From an uncultured Roseibium sp. (GTDB taxonomy: Bacteria; Pseudomonadota; Alphaproteobacteria; Rhizobiales; Stappiaceae), in assembly GCF_947499295.1 (NCBI RefSeq), contig NZ_CANMNP010000001.1, positions 434,001 to 498,000 of the forward strand: a DNA stretch of 64,000 nucleotides, given 5' to 3'. Below the pieces are notes generated by a model, which made no database searches, was not told the DNA's origin, and saw nothing but the letters and a program-made list of their open reading frames with translations. The translations under genes and the position numbers were made by a program. Below, one piece after another: positions 53,002-62,442 of this stretch; the first letter of the stretch is position 1, and the number at the start of each line of letters is the position of its first letter.

Positions 53002-54168
53002 TTATCGGTGGGCGCTTGTACTCAGGGCCGCTTCGAAGTCAGCCCAAAGGTCATTGGGGTCTTCCAACCCCAAGCTCAGGCGAACAATTCGGTCGGAGAC
53101 GCCAAAGCGCTGCATTGAATTTTGTTCGCCCGCCTGTTCGAGTGCGATTTTCGTCGGCAGGACCAAGCTCTCAAATCCACCCCAGCTCACCCCGAGACGG
53201 AACAGTTTCAGGGTGTCTGCGAACGCAGGAATGTCCACGGCTTCATCGAGCTCCACCGACATCAGCCCCGAGCGGCCGGTCAGTCCGGGAACAACATTCG
53301 GGCCAGGTGAAAGAACTCTTTTGACAAGCGCGTGTGCGGACAACTTGTCGACGAAATGATTTGCAGTGGCCTGATGCTGGCGCATCCGCGCTGTCAGCGT
53401 CCTCAGTCCACGCGTTAGCAAGAAAGCTTCAAATGGTGCCAGTTTGCCGCCCAGAAGCGCCAGCGAGAGCTCACGGATCTGGTCGATCAGGTCCCGCTTC
53501 GCCACCACAACACCCGCAACTGTATCTGAGTGCCCTGAAAGGTATTTCGAAGCCGAGTGCAAGACGATGTCGATGCCGAGCGTCAGCGGTTGCTGAAATA
53601 GCGGTGTTGCCCAGGAATTGTCGATCATCGTGAGTGTTTGATGACGTTTGGCATGGGCTGCGACAGCTGGAAGGTCCATTGCCTCAAAAACAACTGTGTT
53701 CGGGCTCTCCAGGTAGGCAATGCGTGCACCTGCAAGCAGGTTCTCGTCCGTCTCGAATGCCGTTACAGAGTGATAGGTTACTTCCACCCCGAACGGGCGG
53801 AGCATCCTTTCAAAGAACCTGTATGCATCCGGATAGACATTCTCGACACATGCAATCCGGTCGCCGGGTTTTATGAATGCCATTACGGCAGAAGAAATCG
53901 CCGCCATTCCGGAAGCAAAGGCAACTGCAGCTTCCCCCTCTTCCGCCTTGGCGATCAGGTTTTCGAATGCGGAGACTGTCGGGTTCTGAACGCGGGTGTA
54001 GAGCGGGTCATCGGAGCGCCCGGCCATCCGCTCCGCGAAAGCGCGGTAATTGTCGAATGTGAACAAAGAGGTCTGCATGATTGGTGGCGTCACGGCCCCA
54101 CCAAACTCGGTTGCAGCAGCAGCAAGTAGTGTCTGGATGGAATAATTCTCCGGCACTGAGTCAACCAT
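53002..54168 (-). CDS. Trans-sulfuration-type PLP enzyme (cystathionine gamma-synthase/beta-lyase family)
   Basis: 388 residues. PLP Lys208 in HSASKYLSGHSD, LYTRVQNPTVSAFENLIAKAEEGEAAVAFASGMAAI, YLESPNTVVFEAMDLPAV and DNSWATPLFQQPL resemble the cystathionine beta-lyase branch, and the methionine gamma-lyase cysteine is absent (Pro113 at that place). It is not linked to methionine-biosynthesis genes but lies between the FCD regulator (8-bp overlap) and a sugar-type ABC importer, so a catabolic C-S or C-N lyase for the imported compound is more likely than methionine synthesis. Confidence 0.87.
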   Translation of the reverse strand: MVDSVPENYSIQTLLAAAATEFGGAVTPPIMQTSLFTFDNYRAFAERMAGRSDDPLYTRVQNPTVSAFENLIAKAEEGEAAVAFASGMAAISSAVMAFIKPGDRIACVENVYPDAYRFFERMLRPFGVEVTYHSVTAFETDENLLAGARIAYLESPNTVVFEAMDLPAVAAHAKRHQTLTMIDNSWATPLFQQPLTLGIDIVLHSASKYLSGHSDTVAGVVVAKRDLIDQIRELSLALLGGKLAPFEAFLLTRGLRTLTARMRQHQATANHFVDKLSAHALVKRVLSPGPNVVPGLTGRSGLMSVELDEAVDIPAFADTLKLFRLGVSWGGFESLVLPTKIALEQAGEQNSMQRFGVSDRIVRLSLGLEDPNDLWADFEAALSTSAHR

Positions 54169-54907
54169 TGTGTGCCTCGGAAAATTTCTGCGTTGCAGTA
54201 CAGACCATGTCGATGATGGTCGCCGTCAGGTCCGCAGCCTTGTCCTCATCTCCGGCAATGATCGCGTCAGCGAGCGGACGGTGAAGAGGAATGGTCTCTT
54301 GCCCCAGATGAGGCGTACCAAAGGGCGTTTCGTAAATGTCGTGAAAAGCTTTCTGGATTTGTTCGATAAACTGCTTGAAGAGCGGATTTCCAGTTGCCTC
54401 GTGAATGGCATTGTGAAAACGGCTGTCGGCGGGCCGCCAGTCTTCGCCAACTTCGTAAATCGCCATAAGCTCCGCAGCGCGAGCACTGATGATCCTGCGC
54501 TGCTCGGGCGTGGCAAGCCGGGTCGCGATCCTTACGGCCTCAATTTCGAGCGGGCGACGCACCTGCTGCATGCGCAGAAGGCTTTCAGCTTCGTGCTTGA
54601 TGGTCAGAGCGACCCTGAGCGTATTTCTCGAAATCTCGGAAATTAGCCGGGTGCCGGCGCCCTTGTTTCGGCTGACAACTCCCATGCTTTCCCAGGTTTT
54701 CAGGGTTTCACGGATTGTGGAGCGACCAAAACCAAGCCTTCGAACCAGCTCAAGCTCAGGAGGCAACCTGTCTCCAACCTGCAGCCCTTCGTCCTCAATC
54801 AATCTGATGAGAGCCCGGGGCACATCACGAGGACCGTCTTCGTCGATATCAGCGTGCACTTTTTCTGGGTCTGCCGACATGAGTCGATGCTGCCTTTTCT
54901 CGTTCAT
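54161..54907 (-). CDS. GntR-family regulator, FadR/FCD subgroup
   Basis: 248 residues: winged helix (VPRALIRLIEDEGLQVGDRLPPELELVRRLGFGRSTIRETLKTWESMGVVSRNKGAGT, about 28-86) and an all-helical FCD effector domain with the metal/ligand His and Asp positions (DSRFHNAIHEATGN and later HRPLADAI). Start may be ATG 54907 or the ATG at 54880; neither has a strong ribosome site. It opens the operon of PLP enzyme and ABC importer, and four TGTCNGACA palindromes lie immediately upstream. Confidence 0.9.
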   Translation of the reverse strand: MNEKRQHRLMSADPEKVHADIDEDGPRDVPRALIRLIEDEGLQVGDRLPPELELVRRLGFGRSTIRETLKTWESMGVVSRNKGAGTRLISEISRNTLRVALTIKHEAESLLRMQQVRRPLEIEAVRIATRLATPEQRRIISARAAELMAIYEVGEDWRPADSRFHNAIHEATGNPLFKQFIEQIQKAFHDIYETPFGTPHLGQETIPLHRPLADAIIAGDEDKAADLTATIIDMVCTATQKFSEAHNG

Positions 54908-54925
54908 TTAGAAGCAACGCAACTT

Positions 54926-54996
54926 TGTCTGACATAATACGAACAATGTCAGACATTGCAAATTCTTTGTCTGACATTGTTAAATTTTGTCGGACA
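54926..54996. promoter_or_regulatory. Four phased FCD-GntR operators, TGTCNGACA
   Basis: TGTCTGACA (54926-54934), TGTCAGACA (54947-54955), TGTCTGACA (54968-54976) and TGTCGGACA (54988-54996). Centre-to-centre steps are 21, 21 and 20 bp, two helical turns, so all sites face the same side. The core matches the known FadR/PdhR/LldR-type TTGTCNGACAA operator. They begin 19 bp upstream of the regulator start. Confidence 0.85.
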
Positions 54997-55205
54997 AAGA
55001 AGCTTCAAGTAGCGTACAAACCGCACGTTTCCGCCTTTTCACTGTAAAAAGACACACACAAGTCCAGCGGGACGATCCGCGAGAATCAGGAGAAATTCGG
55101 ACACACATATCCGTCGTGGCACCAAACAGCGCCATCGCGGACCAAAGCATTCAATTGGATCAGGACGTTAGCGGAAGGCAGGTATTCCAGTTCAGCAACG
55201 GCAAG
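54997..55205. other. Intergenic region between the FCD operators and the SDR gene
   Basis: About 210 bp with no supported gene; a short plus-strand frame running toward the SDR gene shows no ribosome site or family signal. Because both flanking operons are minus-strand, it holds the 3' end of the SDR-containing operon. I see no convincing terminator. Confidence 0.4.
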
Positions 55206-55946
55206 TCAGATACAGCGACCGCCATCGACTTCCATGGCAACACCTGTAACCATGCCGGCTTCATCCGAGCACAGGAAACATGCTGCGTTGCCCATGTCTT
55301 CAGGCGTCGAAAAGCGGCCAATTGGAATGGTCGACAGGAACTTTGCGCGAATTTCAGGGGTGTCCTCGCCCATGAAGCTTTTCAGAAGCGGCGTTTCCCC
55401 TGCAACCGGGCAGATCGCATTGACCCTTACCCCGGCGGGAGCCAGTTCCACGGCCATTGTTTTGGTTGCGGTAATCATCCAGCCTTTTGAGGCATTGTAC
55501 CAATTGAGCTTCGGGCGCGGGCTGAGCCCGGCGGTCGAAGCCACATTCAGGATAGCGCCCTTGCCGGCTTCGGTCATGGCAGGAACCAGGTGCCGGGCCG
55601 TCAAATAAACCGACTTGCAATTGACGGCCAGCACCCGGTCGAACTCGTCTTCCGTCACATCCTGCATTGGCTTTGGAAGATGAGTGATGCCGGCATTGTT
55701 GACCAGAATATCGACCCGTCCGAGTTCGGCCAACGCAGTTTCGGCAAGTGATCGAACACTGTCGTTGCTGGCGACATCGACCTTGACCGCTTTGCAACCT
55801 GTTTCTTTTGCGACGTCCTGCGCGAGAGCCAAATTCAAATCTGCAATCAGGACACTGGCACCTTCGGCTGTGAATTTTCGCACAATTCCGGCTCCAAAGC
55901 CTGAAGCACCGCCCGTTACGATTGCCGTTTTTCCCTGAAGTCTCAT
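55206..55946 (-). CDS. Short-chain dehydrogenase/reductase (SDR)
   Basis: 246-residue classical SDR: cofactor loop TGGASGFGAGI (about 12-22), Asp in IADLN favouring NAD over NADP, NNAG (about 83-86), catalytic Ser in NVASTAG and the YNASK Tyr-Lys pair. ICPVAGETPLL takes the usual PG loop. ATG 55946 is used; AAGGA lies about ten bases upstream. Last gene of the M20-ABC-ALDH-SDR operon, 42 bp after the aldehyde dehydrogenase gene. Probably oxidises an alcohol to the aldehyde used by that enzyme, or the reverse. Confidence 0.88.
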   Translation of the reverse strand: MRLQGKTAIVTGGASGFGAGIVRKFTAEGASVLIADLNLALAQDVAKETGCKAVKVDVASNDSVRSLAETALAELGRVDILVNNAGITHLPKPMQDVTEDEFDRVLAVNCKSVYLTARHLVPAMTEAGKGAILNVASTAGLSPRPKLNWYNASKGWMITATKTMAVELAPAGVRVNAICPVAGETPLLKSFMGEDTPEIRAKFLSTIPIGRFSTPEDMGNAACFLCSDEAGMVTGVAMEVDGGRCI

Positions 55947-55988
55947 ATGTGCGTTTCCTTCCAGTTCGATGTCCTGCAGGGGCATGTT

Positions 55989-57446
55989 TCAGCCATGGTA
56001 GGCAGCGACGGTTTTGAGCGAGGTGAAGCCATAAAGGGCTTCAAACCCCTTTTCTCGTCCATGGCCGGACTTGCCCATTCCCCCGAACGGAAGTTCGACG
56101 CCGCCACCGGCTCCGTAGTTGTTGATGAACACCTGACCGGTCCGAATTTTCTTTGCCATACGCATCTGGCGCGCGCCATCGCGTGTCCAGACACTTGCGA
56201 CGAGGCCGTAGTCCGTGCCGTTGGCGATCGCTATCGCTTCATCTTCGCTATCGAAGGGAATGATCACCTGGACGGGACCGAAGATTTCGTCCCGTGCCAA
56301 AACATGAGAGGGATCGACACCGGCAAAGAGCGTCGGCTTGACGTAATTGCCTTCTTCAGGCGCATCCAGAAACTGGCCCTCCGCGATCTTCTCCAGATCG
56401 GCACCGCGATCCAGAAAGCTGGAGACGATGCCTTGTTGCCTTGATGAAATCAGAGGACCGACATCAAGATCCGCCAATGCCGGTCCGACTTTCAGGACCC
56501 GGTATTTTTCGGCCATGCGCTCGGCGACTTCAGCAAGGCGGGATCTATGCACCAGAATACGAGAAGATGCTGAACAGGTCTGGCCTGCATTTTGGATCCC
56601 TGCGTTCACAAGAAACGGCAGGGCAGCCTCAAGATCTGCATCATCGAAGAAAATCTGGGGCGATTTACCGCCAAGTTCCAGCGTTACGGGTATGACATTT
56701 CGCGCAGCAGCCGTCTGGACATGAACCCCCGTTGCCACAGATCCTGTGAAACTGATGTGTTGAACGCCCGGGTGGCCTGTGAGCGCGGCTCCGGCCTCAG
56801 ACCCAAGACCGGGCACCACATTCAATGCTCCTTCCGGAAGACCGGCTTCCTTTGCAAGATCAGCAAAAGCCAAGGCCGTGAGACAAGCATCTTCCGCCGG
56901 TTTCAGGACACAGGCATTTCCGACAGCCAGGGCTGCACCAACCGAACGTCCAATGATCTGCATGGGGTAATTCCATGGCACGATATGGCCTGTCACCCCG
57001 AAGGGCTCACGCAAGGTGTAGACCGTGTAGCCATCCAGATAAGGGATAGTCTCGCCATGGAGTTTGTCCGCAGCGCCGCCGTAAAACTCAAGATAACGGG
57101 CGAGAGCGACCGCATCATTGCGCGCCTGTTTGAGCGGCTTGCCAACATCGAGTGCTTCAATGCGAGCCAGATCGTCAATGCGCGCCTCGACCAGTTTGCC
57201 GAGCCGAAACAGAAACCGGCCGCGTTCAGCGGCTGTTGTTTTTCCCCATTCGCCGTTGCGCGCTTCGTGCGCTGCTGCAACTGCGGCATCGATGTCAGGG
57301 ACCCCTCCCCTTGCGATTGCCCCTATCCGTTCACCATTTGACGGGTTCATGAGCGGAAGGCTGTCGCCGCTCGCGCTGGAGATCCATCTCCCAGCGATCA
57401 GGCACTTTTCCGGATCGAACCAGAGATTAAGGTTTTCAGTCATCAT
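55989..57446 (-). CDS. NAD(P)-dependent aldehyde dehydrogenase
   Basis: 485 residues. VPWNYPMQIIGRSVGAALAVGNACVLKPAE, FTGSVATGVHVQ, catalytic Glu in LELGGKSPQIFFDDADL and catalytic Cys in NAGQTCSASSRILVH are all present. The late NNYGAGGGVELPFGGMGKSGHGREKG resembles betaine/gamma-aminobutyraldehyde-type family members. It follows the ABC ATPase gene by 6 bp, so its aldehyde should derive from the imported and hydrolysed compound. Confidence 0.92.
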   Translation of the reverse strand: MMTENLNLWFDPEKCLIAGRWISSASGDSLPLMNPSNGERIGAIARGGVPDIDAAVAAAHEARNGEWGKTTAAERGRFLFRLGKLVEARIDDLARIEALDVGKPLKQARNDAVALARYLEFYGGAADKLHGETIPYLDGYTVYTLREPFGVTGHIVPWNYPMQIIGRSVGAALAVGNACVLKPAEDACLTALAFADLAKEAGLPEGALNVVPGLGSEAGAALTGHPGVQHISFTGSVATGVHVQTAAARNVIPVTLELGGKSPQIFFDDADLEAALPFLVNAGIQNAGQTCSASSRILVHRSRLAEVAERMAEKYRVLKVGPALADLDVGPLISSRQQGIVSSFLDRGADLEKIAEGQFLDAPEEGNYVKPTLFAGVDPSHVLARDEIFGPVQVIIPFDSEDEAIAIANGTDYGLVASVWTRDGARQMRMAKKIRTGQVFINNYGAGGGVELPFGGMGKSGHGREKGFEALYGFTSLKTVAAYHG

Positions 57447-57452
57447 TCCCCC

Positions 57453-59042
57453 TCACGCGGCACCAACTGGCAGAACCGGCGCCGCGGCAACAAGCTGTTT
57501 CGTATAGTCGTGGTTTGGATGATCGAAGACCGCATCTGTCGGTCCGCCCTCCACGATCTCTCCCGCCTTCATCACCAGCACCCGATCGGTGATGGAGCGC
57601 ACGACGCTCAAGTCATGGGAGATGAAGAGATAAGTCAGATTGAAGCGATCCCCGAGATCAGCAAGAAGGTCGAGCACCTGGGCACGCACGGAAACGTCCA
57701 GGGCGGACACCGCTTCATCCAGGATGATCAGGTCCGGCTTGATGATCAAGGCTCGTGCAATCGCGATGCGCTGCCGCTGACCACCGCTGAATTCGTGTAT
57801 GTACTTGTGCCGGTCTTCTGCGCCGAGACCAACACTTTCCAAGGCTTCCACGACAGCGTTTTCCCGTTCATGCCCGTGAAGAGGTGTCTGAAGCAGGTGA
57901 AACGGTTCGCTGACCAGCTTCTCAACGCGCCAACGGGGATTGAAACTTCCATATGGATCCTGAAAAACCACCTGCATCCTTCGCCGCACATCCTTGTTGG
58001 CGTGATGGTGTGTGAACACAGGCTGACCATCAAAAAGAATCTCCCCGCCTTGCACCTCTTCCAGACCGAGAATGGCACGGGTCAGCGTGGATTTTCCGCA
58101 ACCGGATTCACCGACAAGGCCAAGGCTTTCACCGCGCCGTATGTCGAAGCTGACATCATTGACGGCTCGAAAATGAGTTGTCGCTCCCCACCAGCCATGA
58201 ACATGTTGCTGATAATCGCGCACGACATTGCGGACCTGAAGAAGCGAGGTCTTGTGCGCTTCGCCCAGCCGGTCCGGTACATGGCTCGACGCTTCCAGCA
58301 ACGCTCTCGAATAAGGATGCTGCATGGCACCGAAAAGAGACCGGGCGGGACCATTCTCCACCACCTCTCCCTGCTGCATGATCACAAGGTCATCGGCAAG
58401 GTCGGCAACGACCGCCAGATCATGGCTGATCAGCATCAGGCCCATGTCGTCTTCCGCGACCAGACGCTTCAATAGATCCAGGATCTGCGCCTGTGTCGTC
58501 ACGTCGAGTGCTGTTGTGGGTTCGTCGGCAATCAGCAGCTTTGGTCTCAGGGCGATTGCCATAGCAATCACAACCCGCTGGCGTTGACCTCCGGAAAGTT
58601 CATGCGGGTAGCGCGACAGAGGAAACTTCTCCTGCGGCAGCTCTGCCCGTTGCAAAGCCTTTGCCGCGCGTGTCATCGCTTCCGCCTTCGACACGTTCTC
58701 ATGCACCAATATCGTTTCAGCGACTTGTGCGCCGATGGTCTGTAGTGGATTGAGGGCGGTCATTGGCTCCTGGAACACCATACCAACCTCGCGGCCTCTG
58801 ATGCTGCAAAGTTCTGTTTCGCTGCAGGTCAGGATATCCTTGCCGGCAAGACTGATGTTGCCGGTACATTCTGCCCCGTTCGGCAATAGCTGCAGAACAC
58901 TGAAAGCTGTCATCGACTTGCCGGACCCGCTCTCGCCGATCACGCCCAGGATGCGTCCGGGGTCAACGGCAAACGACACGTCCTTCAGGATGGGCGTGCC
59001 ATGGATCTTCAGCGACAGGCGATCGATCCCGAGGAGGCTCAT
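57453..59042 (-). CDS. Fused dipeptide-type ABC ATP-binding protein (DppD-DppF)
   Basis: 529 residues holding two complete nucleotide-binding domains: first Walker A GESGSGKS (about 36-43), [17 protein letters not shown]; second Walker A GESGCGKS (about 313-320), [17 protein letters not shown]. In most peptide importers these are separate proteins (OppD/OppF); fusion is common in alphaproteobacterial members. It overlaps the DppC-like gene by 4 bp. Confidence 0.93.
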   Translation of the reverse strand: MSLLGIDRLSLKIHGTPILKDVSFAVDPGRILGVIGESGSGKSMTAFSVLQLLPNGAECTGNISLAGKDILTCSETELCSIRGREVGMVFQEPMTALNPLQTIGAQVAETILVHENVSKAEAMTRAAKALQRAELPQEKFPLSRYPHELSGGQRQRVVIAMAIALRPKLLIADEPTTALDVTTQAQILDLLKRLVAEDDMGLMLISHDLAVVADLADDLVIMQQGEVVENGPARSLFGAMQHPYSRALLEASSHVPDRLGEAHKTSLLQVRNVVRDYQQHVHGWWGATTHFRAVNDVSFDIRRGESLGLVGESGCGKSTLTRAILGLEEVQGGEILFDGQPVFTHHHANKDVRRRMQVVFQDPYGSFNPRWRVEKLVSEPFHLLQTPLHGHERENAVVEALESVGLGAEDRHKYIHEFSGGQRQRIAIARALIIKPDLIILDEAVSALDVSVRAQVLDLLADLGDRFNLTYLFISHDLSVVRSITDRVLVMKAGEIVEGGPTDAVFDHPNHDYTKQLVAAAPVLPVGAA

Positions 59043-59869
59043 GTTCTTGCCCTCCTCAATTTTGGGTCGAGCAAATCACGCAAGCCGTCGCCCAGGAGAT
59101 TCAATCCCAGCACGGTCAGAAGAATGGCCAGTCCGGGAAACAGGGCCAGATGCGGTGCGAAGGATATCATCGTCTGGCTGTCTGCCAGCATACGGCCCCA
59201 GCTGGCTGTCGGTGGCTGAGCGCCCAGGCCGACATAGCTAAGGCCAGCTTCAGCGAGAATGCCCAGCGAAAACTGGATGGTACCCTGCACAATCAAAAGG
59301 TTGGCAACGTTCGGCAGGATGTGCTCGACGGAGATGCGCGCCTGTCCCTTTCCGGCGACCCTGGCTGCCAGAATGTATTCCCGGTTCCAGAGCGTGAGCG
59401 CTGCACCGCGCGTCAACCGCGCAAAAACCGGGATATTGAAAATACCGATCGCAATAATGGCATTCAGCGCCGACGCTCCGAATACCGCGGTGATCATCAC
59501 GGCAATCAATAGGCTCGGAAACGCAAAGACGAGATCATTCATACGCATGATGACTTCATCCAGCAGTCCACCCTTGCGAGCCGCAGCTGCCAGGCCAAGC
59601 GGAACACCGGCAATCATGCCGATGCCGACCGCCACCAACGCAACGGCAATCGACGTTCTCGCCCCCACCATGATCATACTGAGGATGTCACGCCCGAACT
59701 GATCTGTGCCAAGCGGGTGGGCCAGGTTCGGCGGTTTCAATTTTTCGGCAATGTTCAGAATTGTCGTGTCGTATGGAACCCAGACCAAGCTTATGAGCGC
59801 TGCCGCTGCAAAGACGGTTGTCAGAATGATCCCGGGTAAAAACGAGCGGTTGTAGAACAGAAGGCTCAT
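59039..59869 (-). CDS. Dipeptide-type ABC importer permease, DppC-like
   Basis: 276 residues with an N-terminal helix then the OppC/DppC domain: HPLGTDQFGRDILSMIMVGARTSIAVALVAVGIG and the EAA loop EYILAARVAGKGQARISVEHILPNVANLLIVQGT. YVGLGAQPPTASWGRMLADS is the invariant late motif. Its start is one base from the stop of the DppB-like gene. Confidence 0.93.
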   Translation of the reverse strand: MSLLFYNRSFLPGIILTTVFAAAALISLVWVPYDTTILNIAEKLKPPNLAHPLGTDQFGRDILSMIMVGARTSIAVALVAVGIGMIAGVPLGLAAAARKGGLLDEVIMRMNDLVFAFPSLLIAVMITAVFGASALNAIIAIGIFNIPVFARLTRGAALTLWNREYILAARVAGKGQARISVEHILPNVANLLIVQGTIQFSLGILAEAGLSYVGLGAQPPTASWGRMLADSQTMISFAPHLALFPGLAILLTVLGLNLLGDGLRDLLDPKLRRART

Positions 59870-60817
59870 TCAGCGGCGCCTCCGCAACCGCGGATCAACA
59901 AGCGCATAGGCAAGGTCCACGGCGAAATTCACAACAATCACCGCAAAGACCAACAGCATCACAACGCTTTCGACCACGATAAGATCGCGCGCGCTGATCG
60001 CCTGAAAAACGAGGCGTCCCAGGCCCGGCAAATAGAAGACGTTCTCGATAATTATCGCGCCTGCGAGTAAGAACGAGAATTGCAGACCCATGATGGTCAG
60101 AACCGGGATTAGTGCATTGCGAAGCGCATGCCGCCACATAGCCTGAGCACGGGTCAGGCCCTTAGCGCGGGCAGTCCGGATAAAGTCTTCGCTCAATGTG
60201 TCCAGCAGGCTGGAGCGCATGACACGGGTCAGGATGCTTGCCTGAGGCAGCGCGAGGGCTATCGCCGGCAACGTCAGTGATTTCATCCCGGCAAGGAACC
60301 CTGCCTCCCATCCGGCAAAACCACCAGCGGAAAACCAGCGCAAATTGATGGCAAAAACCAGAACCATCAGCATGGCGAACCAGAAATTGGGAATTGCAAC
60401 ACCAAGCTGGGTTGCTCCCATGACACCGGTATCAACGTAGGAACCACGGCGCGAAGCTGCCCAGATACCGGCAGGGAACGCAATCAGCGTACTCAAAGTC
60501 AGCGCGTAAAGTGCAAGTGGCAGCGAAACCCAAAGCCGGTCTCCGATCATCTCCGAAACAGGCGTTCGATATGTGTAGGAAATTCCAAAATCGCCTGTGA
60601 GCAGACCTCCTGCCCAGGAGAGATAACGTTCCAGGATCGTTCCGTTCAGGCCAAGCTGCTCGCGAAGCGCGTTCAGCGTGTCTTCCTGGGCATTCAATCC
60701 GAGCATGTAGGCAGCCGGGTCTCCGGGAACGACTTCCAAAGCCAGGAATATGACCACGGACGCCGCGACCAGGCTGAGCGCAAGAGACAGCAGTCTTTTC
60801 AGAAAATACCGCAGCAT
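59870..60817 (-). CDS. Dipeptide-type ABC importer permease, DppB-like
   Basis: 315 residues, six membrane segments. FLALEVVPGDPAAYMLG near the start, GDFGISYTYRTPVSEMIGDRLWVSLPLALYAL, and the EAA-type LLDTLSEDFIRTARAKGLTRAQAMWRHALRNALIPVLTIMGLQFSFLLAGAIIIENVFYLPGLGRL are standard DppB. It lies 108 bp after the binding-protein gene, with a strong stem-loop in the gap. Confidence 0.93.
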   Translation of the reverse strand: MLRYFLKRLLSLALSLVAASVVIFLALEVVPGDPAAYMLGLNAQEDTLNALREQLGLNGTILERYLSWAGGLLTGDFGISYTYRTPVSEMIGDRLWVSLPLALYALTLSTLIAFPAGIWAASRRGSYVDTGVMGATQLGVAIPNFWFAMLMVLVFAINLRWFSAGGFAGWEAGFLAGMKSLTLPAIALALPQASILTRVMRSSLLDTLSEDFIRTARAKGLTRAQAMWRHALRNALIPVLTIMGLQFSFLLAGAIIIENVFYLPGLGRLVFQAISARDLIVVESVVMLLVFAVIVVNFAVDLAYALVDPRLRRRR

Positions 60818-60881
60818 GAGCCTGTCACACGCCGACCGGCGACATCCAACCGGGGCGATTGCAATAAAGTGTGTCTGGAAA

Positions 60882-60910
60882 CGGGCGCTTGACAGTCGTG
60901 CAAGCGCCCG
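60882..60910 (-). promoter_or_regulatory. Stem-loop after the dipeptide-type binding-protein gene
   Basis: CGGGCGCTTG, nine-base loop, CAAGCGCCCG: perfect 10-bp stem 15 bp downstream of the binding-protein stop. Likely attenuator or RNase barrier that raises binding-protein levels relative to the permeases. Confidence 0.65.
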
Positions 60911-60925
60911 CGTTGCGAAGTCAGA

Positions 60926-62410
60926 TCAGTCTTCCCAATAGACTGCCGTCAGGTCGGTTGCCTGCGTGGGCTGGTTTTTCCAAAGTCCCATGATCTTGGC
61001 ATTGGCAACAGTCGGGAATGCAAGCTGGAACAGGTAACCGTTGACATAGTCTTCGGAGATCATTTTCTGCGCTTCCTTCAAAAGCTCAGAACGTTTGTCC
61101 GGATCGTTTTCAACGGTCAGCTTCTCGAACAGTTCCTTGAATGCCGGATTGTCATAGTTGAAGTAATAGTCCGGACGGGCATAGATGCCGATGTCCATCG
61201 GCTCCGTGTGACTGACGATGGTCAGGCCGAAATCCTTGCCCTTGAACACCTGTTCCAGCCACTGGGCCCATTCCAGATTGCTTATTTCGGTTTCGATGCC
61301 GACGGCGCGCAATTGAGAGGCGATGATCTCGCCGCCGCGCCGGGCATAGGAAGGCGGCGGCAACTTGAGTGTCGTGGTGAAGCCGTCAGCCAGTCCCGCC
61401 TCCGCCAGAAGCTCTTTAGACAACTCCGGATCGTACATGCTCAGGCCTGTCAGATCGACATAGTCCGGATTATGGGGGGCGAAGTGCGTGCCGATCGGCG
61501 TTCCGTAGCCGAACATGGCGCCATCAATGATCGCCTGCCGGTCGATTGCGTGGGCAATGGCCTTGCGAACCTTGGGGTTGTCGAGTGGCGGTTGCTTGTT
61601 GTTGGTCGACAAAATGGTTTCACCTTCCGTCGAACCCACCAGCACCTGAAACCTTGGATCGGCTTCGAATTGCGGCAAATTTTCAGGCGCCGGGAAACCC
61701 ACAAACGCATTCACATCTTCCGCCATGACGGCTGCGAAAGCTGCAGTCGGGTCCGAAATAAACTTGAAGGTGACGTTGTCCAGCTTGGCGGGCGTTCCCC
61801 AATAGTCTGCGTTTTTCTCCAGATCGATCCTGTCACCCTGGACCCAGTTGGAAAACTTGAATGCACCGGTCCCGATCGGCTTGGACTTGATGTCGGCAAT
61901 GGTTTCAGGCGCAACGATGACCGCGTCACCCCATGCCAAATTGAACAGCAAACTCCCGTTGGGTTCCTTCAGCGCGACCTTGACCGTGGTCGGGTCGACG
62001 GCCTCGACACTTTCGATGCCGGCGAAAAGAGCCTTTTGAGCATTTGCACTGTCTTCACCGCGAGCACGGTCCAGACTGAATTTGACATCCTCGGCAGTCA
62101 AGTCGGACCCGTCATGGAACTTCACACCCTCATGAAGTTTGAACGTATAGGTCTTGCCGTCTTCGGAGATGCTCCAGCTTTCCGCCAGCCCCGGGTTGAC
62201 CGAACCATCCGGTCCGAAGCGCGTAAGCCCCTCGAAGACATTGGAATAAAGAACGGAATCGATTGCTCCGGCAGCAGCACTGGTCGGGTCCAGATGCGGC
62301 GGCTCCAGTTGCATGGCAACGACGATGTCGCTCTTGGCATGTGCCATGGAAATACCCGCGGCCAATGCCAGGACGCTGATCAGTCCACTCCCTAACTTCG
62401 TCAAACGCAT
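60926..62410 (-). CDS. Dipeptide-type ABC substrate-binding protein (family 5)
   Basis: 494 residues with a signal peptide (MRLTKLGSGLISVLALAAGISMAHA). Family 5 marks are LEPPHLDPTSAAAGAIDSVLYSNVFEGLTRFGPDGSVNPGLAESWSISEDGKTYTFKLHEGVKFHDGSDLTAEDVKFSLDRA and KPIGTGAFKFSNW. Such proteins bind di- and oligopeptides but also opines, glutathione and other amides. It starts 32 bp after the M20 hydrolase gene. Confidence 0.93.
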   Translation of the reverse strand: MRLTKLGSGLISVLALAAGISMAHAKSDIVVAMQLEPPHLDPTSAAAGAIDSVLYSNVFEGLTRFGPDGSVNPGLAESWSISEDGKTYTFKLHEGVKFHDGSDLTAEDVKFSLDRARGEDSANAQKALFAGIESVEAVDPTTVKVALKEPNGSLLFNLAWGDAVIVAPETIADIKSKPIGTGAFKFSNWVQGDRIDLEKNADYWGTPAKLDNVTFKFISDPTAAFAAVMAEDVNAFVGFPAPENLPQFEADPRFQVLVGSTEGETILSTNNKQPPLDNPKVRKAIAHAIDRQAIIDGAMFGYGTPIGTHFAPHNPDYVDLTGLSMYDPELSKELLAEAGLADGFTTTLKLPPPSYARRGGEIIASQLRAVGIETEISNLEWAQWLEQVFKGKDFGLTIVSHTEPMDIGIYARPDYYFNYDNPAFKELFEKLTVENDPDKRSELLKEAQKMISEDYVNGYLFQLAFPTVANAKIMGLWKNQPTQATDLTAVYWED

Positions 62411-62442
62411 AGCTCTCCCCTTTTTCAGTGCCGCAACGAACG

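Noticed and set aside
53002..54168. Second methionine gamma-lyase
   Set aside because: The diagnostic cysteine of the mdeA product is replaced by Pro113 and the neighbourhood differs; only the broad trans-sulfuration family is supported.
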